Part shown: one piece after another, positions 6,997 through 11,099 of the stretch
Layout of the letters: each line of letters opens with the position of its first letter
How positions within the stretch are numbered: the first letter of the stretch is position 1
Origin: Hyphomicrobiales bacterium
GTDB lineage: Bacteria; Pseudomonadota; Alphaproteobacteria; Rhizobiales; HXMU1428-3
Reading direction: 5' to 3'
DNA: 11,099 nt
Assembly: GCA_021775385.1 (NCBI GenBank)
Contig: JAJFHW010000333.1
Span: 1 to 11,099 of the forward strand
Translations under genes and position numbers: made by a program
Notes under the pieces: generated by a model
Told to the model about the DNA's origin: nothing
Databases searched by the model: none
Seen by the model: the letters and a program-made list of their open reading frames with translations, nothing else

Positions 6997-7017
6997 AAAA
7001 AACTGGATGCCAGTTTT
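6997..7017 (-). terminator. Rho-independent terminator downstream of birA
   Basis: On the minus strand AAAACTGG, loop CAT, CCAGTTTT form a perfect 8-bp stem ending in a run of six T (plus 6997-7002). It lies 22 nt after the birA stop. An outer GCATG/CATGC pair (6986-6990 and 7024-7028) could extend it through an internal loop. The plus strand has only TTTTAC after the stem, so it points to minus-strand termination. Confidence 0.65.
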
Positions 7018-7038
7018 ACACCACATGCTTTGGAGAAA

Positions 7039-7788
7039 TTAAAGAATTTCCCCACCCGTAATGAGCTTGATTGATTTATCTTTTAACTCAAGCTTTAAAG
7101 CGCCATTTTCATCTAGGCCGGCGAATTTGCCTGTCAATCTCTCTTGTCCAACTCTCACAGATAGATGCGCTCCAATGGGGGCTGCTTTCTCACACCATGC
7201 TTGTCTTATTTCTGTAAAATTATTTCCAGCATCCCAACGTTTTATCCAACGTTTAAGTGTTTCAATGAGTGCTGCTAATAAATCATCTCTTGTTACAAAA
7301 CTTTCGTAGTTTGCAAGGCAAGTTGTGTCTCTTCCTTCAACAACTGGACTTGACTGAATATTAATCCCGATACCTATAACAACATGAGAAAACTGAGCGT
7401 CAGGCACGCTCACATTTTCAATTAATATACCGCCAAGTTTTGCTTCATTGATCAAAATATCGTTTGGCCATTTTAGTGTTAATTCTAATGACGACCGGCT
7501 GACTTGTTGTATCGCATCATAAACGGCTAGTGCTGTAACAAGTGAAAGCCCGGAAAGCTTGCCACCGTTAGCATTTATTGTTTGGGCAGTGCTTGCGTAA
7601 AGGTTCCCTTTTATAGAGACCCAATCTCGTCCTTGTCGGCCACGACCACCAGTTTGCTCATCACTAACTATCCAAAAGGGGCTTCTATCCCCGTTTTCTA
7701 AACATTTTTTGGCATGCTCATTTGTTGAGCTTAGAGTTTCGAAGCGCTCAATTCTTACAGTTGATGTTTTGTTTGATAGGTCGTTCAT
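7039..7788 (-). CDS. birA: Biotin--[acetyl-CoA carboxylase] ligase, no DNA-binding domain
   Basis: This cytoplasmic enzyme makes biotinyl-5'-AMP and transfers biotin to the carrier-protein lysine of biotin carboxylases. Its substrates would include acetyl-CoA carboxylase and probably propionyl-CoA carboxylase, whose product feeds the nearby epimerase. In 249 aa it shows the biotin/ATP-binding GGRGRQGRDWVS (47-58), KWPNDI (106-111), KLGGIL (117-122), GIGIN (139-143) and a small C-terminal SH3-like domain from about 206. The N-terminal helix-turn-helix of E. coli BirA is absent, so this is a group I ligase that should not act as a repressor. STN (21-23) near the N-terminus is usual. It sits after nuoN, separated by 153 bp with an inverted repeat. 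AGGG lies about 12 nt upstream of the ATG, a weakly placed ribosome site. Confidence 0.95.
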   Translation of the reverse strand: MNDLSNKTSTVRIERFETLSSTNEHAKKCLENGDRSPFWIVSDEQTGGRGRQGRDWVSIKGNLYASTAQTINANGGKLSGLSLVTALAVYDAIQQVSRSSLELTLKWPNDILINEAKLGGILIENVSVPDAQFSHVVIGIGINIQSSPVVEGRDTTCLANYESFVTRDDLLAALIETLKRWIKRWDAGNNFTEIRQAWCEKAAPIGAHLSVRVGQERLTGKFAGLDENGALKLELKDKSIKLITGGEIL

Positions 7789-7858
7789 TTAATTTATCTA
7801 CCCTGAACGCGACAGATTGACAATATCTCATAACATTTAGCGCTAATTCTCAAAGTAA

Positions 7859-7899
7859 AAGGCTCAGACCTTGAGATGTTATCCCCTGATCTGAGCCTT
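7859..7899 (-). terminator. 10-bp inverted repeat closing the nuo cluster
   Basis: AAGGCTCAGA (7859-7868) and TCTGAGCCTT (7890-7899) are perfect complements around a 21-nt loop. On the minus strand the stem ends in CCTTTT (plus 7857-7862), followed by AC; on the plus strand it is followed by AGATTTTTTGG. It lies 42 nt after the nuoN stop and 71 nt before the birA start. A terminator is the simplest reading, though the loop is long for one. Confidence 0.55.
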
Positions 7900-7941
7900 A
7901 GATTTTTTGGACGTTAATAGTCTTTTTTGATCTTTTATAGC

Positions 7942-9396
7942 TTAAACAGTTGGTAATAGTGCTTTAGCTGCCAGCCTTGCCCCATCTATGAGTGGGTTTG
8001 GATAGACGATATAAAACAGCACAAACAGGCCTGAAAGACCAAGAACCACTTTTAGTTGGCTTGGCATTTCATTAAATTCATCTTTGGCATCATCAAAGAA
8101 CATGATTTTGATGATACGAAGATAATAAAATGCCCCTACCACACTGGCTAAAACACCAACAACTGCCAAGATGAACATATCTGCTTTAACGGCTGCCATG
8201 AAAACATAGAATTTTGCAAAGAAGCCGGCTAATGGCGGGATACCTGCTAAAGAGAACATTAATAGCGCGAGCATAAAGGCTGCTGGCAGGTTGTTTTGTG
8301 AAAGACCTCTAAGATCATCAATTTCTTCAACCATCTTTTCATTACGGCGCATTGAGAGAATGCAAGCAAAAACCCCAACGGTCATAACAAGGTAAATCAT
8401 CAGGTAAATCAAAACACCTTCAACACCCTCACGGTTACCAGCGGCAAGGCCGACCAAAGCAAAGCCCATGTTACCAATGGATGAGTAGGCCATTAGACGT
8501 TTGATATTTGTTTGGCCGATAGCACCAAAAGCACCTAGAAGCATGCTGGCGATCGAGATGAAAATAATGATTTGGTTCCACTGTCCCGTCATCTCTGGAA
8601 ACGCTCCATAGATGATGCGCAGAAGAATGCCCATAGCAGCGATTTTTGGACATACGGCAAAGAAAGCTGTTACTGGTGTTGGAGCACCTTCATAAACGTC
8701 TGGTGTCCACATATGGAATGGTACAGCAGATACTTTAAAGGCAAGCCCGGCCAGAATGAAGACTAAGCCAATGATCATCCCGATACTTACTGTACCGTCA
8801 CTCATTGCTGTTTTCGCAATTTCTGAGAAATAGACTGATCCTGAGAACCCATAGACCATTGAACAACCATACAACAGCATGCCAGATGATAGTGCGCCTA
8901 GAACAAAATATTTCATTCCAGATTCACTTGAGCGGACATTGTCACGCCGGAATGCAGCCATCACATAAAGCGCTAATGATTGAACTTCAAGGCCAAGATA
9001 CATCGCGATGAGATCATTTGCTGAAATCATCATCATCATACCCAGCAGGGCAAATAGCATCAGCACCATATATTCTGATTTGAACATGTCTGCTTCAGTG
9101 AGATAAGATATGGACATGTATATGGTAATGATTCCGCCGACCAGAACCATAATTTTCAAGAGTCGTGTAAAATCATTTATGACAAAGCTGTCGTTAAAGA
9201 GAGTGGTATTAACACCCCAATCCTTAACCAACATGAATACTCCCAGCGCCATTACCAGCATTGAAAGGCCCCAAACCAGCTTTTCTCCTTTGCCTTCTTG
9301 GAAAACACCGAGAAGTAATAAAATCAGCGCGCCAAGAAGTACGATAATTTCTGGCAAGAGTGGTAAATATTCTACCAGTGGGCTCGCATGTTCCAT
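7942..9396 (-). CDS. nuoN: NADH-quinone oxidoreductase subunit N
   Basis: NuoN is one of three antiporter-like, proton-translocating membrane subunits of respiratory complex I. The 484-aa chain is almost wholly hydrophobic, consistent with 14 membrane helices. Conserved charged residues for proton transfer are present: Glu137 (LGLEVQSLALYVM), Lys221 (LAFKVSAVPFHMW), Lys251 (CPKIAAMG) and Lys395 (GFFAKFYVF). The family signature FHMWTPDVYEGAPTPVTAFF runs from 227 to 246. Length matches bacterial NuoN (about 480). AAGGA lies 10 nt before the ATG. It follows nuoM after 160 bp carrying two hairpin repeats, and is last in the nuo cluster as usual. Confidence 0.97.
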   Translation of the reverse strand: MEHASPLVEYLPLLPEIIVLLGALILLLLGVFQEGKGEKLVWGLSMLVMALGVFMLVKDWGVNTTLFNDSFVINDFTRLLKIMVLVGGIITIYMSISYLTEADMFKSEYMVLMLFALLGMMMMISANDLIAMYLGLEVQSLALYVMAAFRRDNVRSSESGMKYFVLGALSSGMLLYGCSMVYGFSGSVYFSEIAKTAMSDGTVSIGMIIGLVFILAGLAFKVSAVPFHMWTPDVYEGAPTPVTAFFAVCPKIAAMGILLRIIYGAFPEMTGQWNQIIIFISIASMLLGAFGAIGQTNIKRLMAYSSIGNMGFALVGLAAGNREGVEGVLIYLMIYLVMTVGVFACILSMRRNEKMVEEIDDLRGLSQNNLPAAFMLALLMFSLAGIPPLAGFFAKFYVFMAAVKADMFILAVVGVLASVVGAFYYLRIIKIMFFDDAKDEFNEMPSQLKVVLGLSGLFVLFYIVYPNPLIDGARLAAKALLPTV

Positions 9397-9422
9397 TCGT
9401 CTTAATTCCTTTTATAAAATTC

Positions 9423-9467
9423 TTAGTGGCTCCTTCAGGTTGCCCACAAGCAACCGTCGCGAGTTCC
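9423..9467 (-). repeat. Hairpin repeat copy 3 (nuoM-nuoN spacer)
   Basis: GGTTGC (9438-9443), loop CCACAA (9444-9449) and GCAACC (9450-9455) form a perfect 6-bp stem. TTAGTG at the left edge and GAGTTCC at the right edge (plus strand) delimit a unit of about 45 bp shared with the copy at 9484-9527. It sits 27 bp upstream of the nuoN start, so it would be part of the nuoM-nuoN transcript. Confidence 0.72.
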
Positions 9468-9483
9468 CTTTTAGTTGACTTTT

Positions 9484-9527
9484 TTAGTGCGGCTTCAGTT
9501 TCCCACTAGAAACCGCCGCAAGCATCC
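9484..9527 (-). repeat. Hairpin repeat copy 4 (nuoM-nuoN spacer)
   Basis: This is the best-folded copy. The inner stem is GTTTC (9498-9502) with GAAAC (9509-9513) around loop CCACTA. The outer stem is GCGGC (9489-9493) with GCCGC (9515-9519), leaving TTCA bulged on one side and C on the other. TTAGTG starts the unit and GCATCC ends it. Against copy 3 the inner stem has a G-C to T-A change on both arms, so pairing is kept. Confidence 0.75.
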
Positions 9528-9556
9528 GAAAAGCCAACCGGAGCATGTACTTTCCT

Positions 9557-11092
9557 TTAAGGCTTCAGGGCTATTTTAGCCTGATCGAAAACTAATACGG
9601 CCTGGTTATAGTCTGTGATGAGTTTATCTACAGACACAGACATGACATCTAAAATTGGTTTCGGATAAATGCCGAATAGAATGGTCAGTAAAATTAACGG
9701 TATTAGATATGATATTTCTCTGCGGTTCATATCTGTAATCGTTTTTAAATTTGGTTTTTCTAACTCACCAAAAATAACTCGGCGATAGAGCCACAATGCA
9801 TAACCAGCAGACAGGATCACACCTGAAGTTGCGACAAAAGCCACCCAGCTGTTTACTTTGAATATGCCGATAAGGGTTAGGAATTCCCCGACAAAACCAG
9901 ATGTTCCCGGTAAACCAACATTGGCCATAGTGAACACCATGAAAGTGAAGGCAAAGATCGGCATATTATTTACAAGGCCACCATAGGCTGTGATTTCTCT
10001 TGTGTGCATACGGTCATAAACTACACCCACGCAAAGGAAGAGTGCTGCAGAGACAAGTCCGTGAGATAACATTTGGAAAATGCCACCTTCAATGCCTTGA
10101 ACTGTGCCTGTAAAGATACCCATAGTTACAAAGCCCATATGCGCGACAGATGAGTAAGCGATTAGCTTTTTGATATCTTCTTGCGCTAAGGCGACGAGAG
10201 ATGCATAGACAATGGCGATAGCGCTCAACCAAAAAACCATTGGGGCGAAGTCAGCACTGGCTATTGGGAACATAGGAATAGAAAACCTTAAGAACCCGTA
10301 GCCCCCCAACTTCAACAAGATGCCGGCCAAAATAACTGATCCAGCCGTTGGAGCTTCCACGTGTGCATCTGGTAGCCAGGTGTGGACAGGCCACATTGGC
10401 ATTTTCACAGCAAATGATGCGAAGAAGGCGATCCAAAACCAATGCTGCATAGACATATACCACTTATCAGCATGAGGGAATTCATATGCCAGTAGTTTTG
10501 GTATTTCTGTTGTATCAGCGACTGAATACATTGCCATGATGGCGATGAGCATTAGTACAGAGCCTGCCAATGTATATAGGAAAAATTTGAAACTGGCATA
10601 AACCCGGCGCTTGCCACCCCAGACACCAATGATCAAGAACATAGGAATAAGGCCGCCTTCAAAGAAGACATAGAATAAAACAAGATCAAGCGAACAGAAC
10701 ACCCCAATGACTAATGTTTCTAGAATAAGAAACGCGATCATATATTCTCTTACACGATTTTGAATGCTGTCCCAGCTGGCGATAATACAAATGGGCATCA
10801 AGAATGTTGTTAAGATGACAAACAACATCGAGATCCCGTCGACGCCCATATAATAATTAAAGGCCCCGCCGAGCCAGTCATGGCGCTCGACAAATTGGAA
10901 ATCTGCGGTTGCGTTATTAAAATCAACCCAAATAAGCAGGGAGATTAGAAATGTAATTACTGTTGTCCATAATGCTACATACCGCGCATTTTGCTGAGCA
11001 CCTTCAGTTTCACCCCGAATGAGGAAAATAAAAGCAGCACCAATGAGCGGTAAGAAAGTCACCGCGGACAAGATTGGCCAATCTGTCATCAT
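9557..11092 (-). CDS. nuoM: NADH-quinone oxidoreductase subunit M
   Basis: NuoM is a proton-translocating membrane subunit of complex I, related to Mrp antiporters. The 511 aa contain the conserved Glu145 ([12 protein letters not shown]), Lys230 with the signature [20 protein letters not shown] (227-246), Lys261 (ILLKLGGYG), His344 ([12 protein letters not shown]) and Glu403 (GFVGEFLTL), the charged residues of the proton path. Length fits the usual ~500 aa and about 14 helices. The ATG at 11092 is followed at once by a second ATG (11087-11089). The protein sequence MTDWP favours the second, and AGGG lies only about 4 nt before the first, so the true start may be 11089. Only 7 nt precede the first ATG in the window, so upstream sequence cannot be judged. 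nuoL would be expected next. Confidence 0.96.
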   Translation of the reverse strand: MMTDWPILSAVTFLPLIGAAFIFLIRGETEGAQQNARYVALWTTVITFLISLLIWVDFNNATADFQFVERHDWLGGAFNYYMGVDGISMLFVILTTFLMPICIIASWDSIQNRVREYMIAFLILETLVIGVFCSLDLVLFYVFFEGGLIPMFLIIGVWGGKRRVYASFKFFLYTLAGSVLMLIAIMAMYSVADTTEIPKLLAYEFPHADKWYMSMQHWFWIAFFASFAVKMPMWPVHTWLPDAHVEAPTAGSVILAGILLKLGGYGFLRFSIPMFPIASADFAPMVFWLSAIAIVYASLVALAQEDIKKLIAYSSVAHMGFVTMGIFTGTVQGIEGGIFQMLSHGLVSAALFLCVGVVYDRMHTREITAYGGLVNNMPIFAFTFMVFTMANVGLPGTSGFVGEFLTLIGIFKVNSWVAFVATSGVILSAGYALWLYRRVIFGELEKPNLKTITDMNRREISYLIPLILLTILFGIYPKPILDVMSVSVDKLITDYNQAVLVFDQAKIALKP

Positions 11093-11099
11093 TGCCCTG

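Noticed and set aside
9110..9478. Antisense open frame over the nuoN 5' end and the spacer
   Set aside because: It lies opposite conserved NuoN helices, runs through a hairpin repeat, and has no protein signature.
1..11099. tRNA, rRNA, CRISPR array, transposase, phage or defence genes
   Set aside because: Both strands were scanned by eye for cloverleaf ends, regularly spaced repeats and mobile-element proteins; none was found. The four hairpin repeats are too few and uneven for a CRISPR array.

Overview
This window reads as a chromosomal housekeeping segment from an alphaproteobacterium of fairly low G+C (about 40-45% by eye). The order nuoM-nuoN-birA-rnj-mce-DUF1467-proS-lolC-lolD, all on the minus strand, is a familiar alphaproteobacterial arrangement. 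Lineage also fits the editing-domain-less short prolyl-tRNA synthetase (439 aa), a single LolC/E-type permease and a DUF1467 protein. I cannot place the genus. A recurring intergenic motif TCTAG(A/C)GCAT reminds me of Hyphomicrobiales genomes, but that is recall only.

Layout, in the direction of minus-strand transcription. The right end (11092-7942) holds nuoM and nuoN, the last antiporter-like membrane subunits of respiratory complex I. They are separated by a 160-bp spacer with two copies of a hairpin repeat. A long inverted repeat closes the nuo cluster. Then come birA (biotin protein ligase without a DNA-binding domain), a terminator-like hairpin, rnj (ribonuclease J), mce (methylmalonyl-CoA epimerase) abutting a DUF1467 membrane protein, another terminator-like hairpin, and proS. 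A perfect palindrome lies just upstream of proS. A 344-bp non-coding gap follows, with two degenerate copies of the same hairpin repeat, and then lolC-lolD, which overlap by 8 bp and encode the lipoprotein-releasing ABC transporter.

At the left edge one plus-strand gene (61-450) converges on lolD across a 13-bp perfect inverted repeat. It encodes a 129-aa protein with a MoaD/ThiS-like beta-grasp region. It lacks the terminal Gly-Gly and ends instead in a Tyr/Gly/Val tail. This is the least ordinary gene here.

The annotated proteins are intact housekeeping functions: respiration, biotin attachment, RNA decay, propionate/methylmalonyl-CoA metabolism, translation and lipoprotein export. I see no tRNA, rRNA, CRISPR array, transposase or phage module. 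The most interesting signals are the four-copy hairpin repeat, which shows a compensatory base change, and the odd ThiS-like protein.
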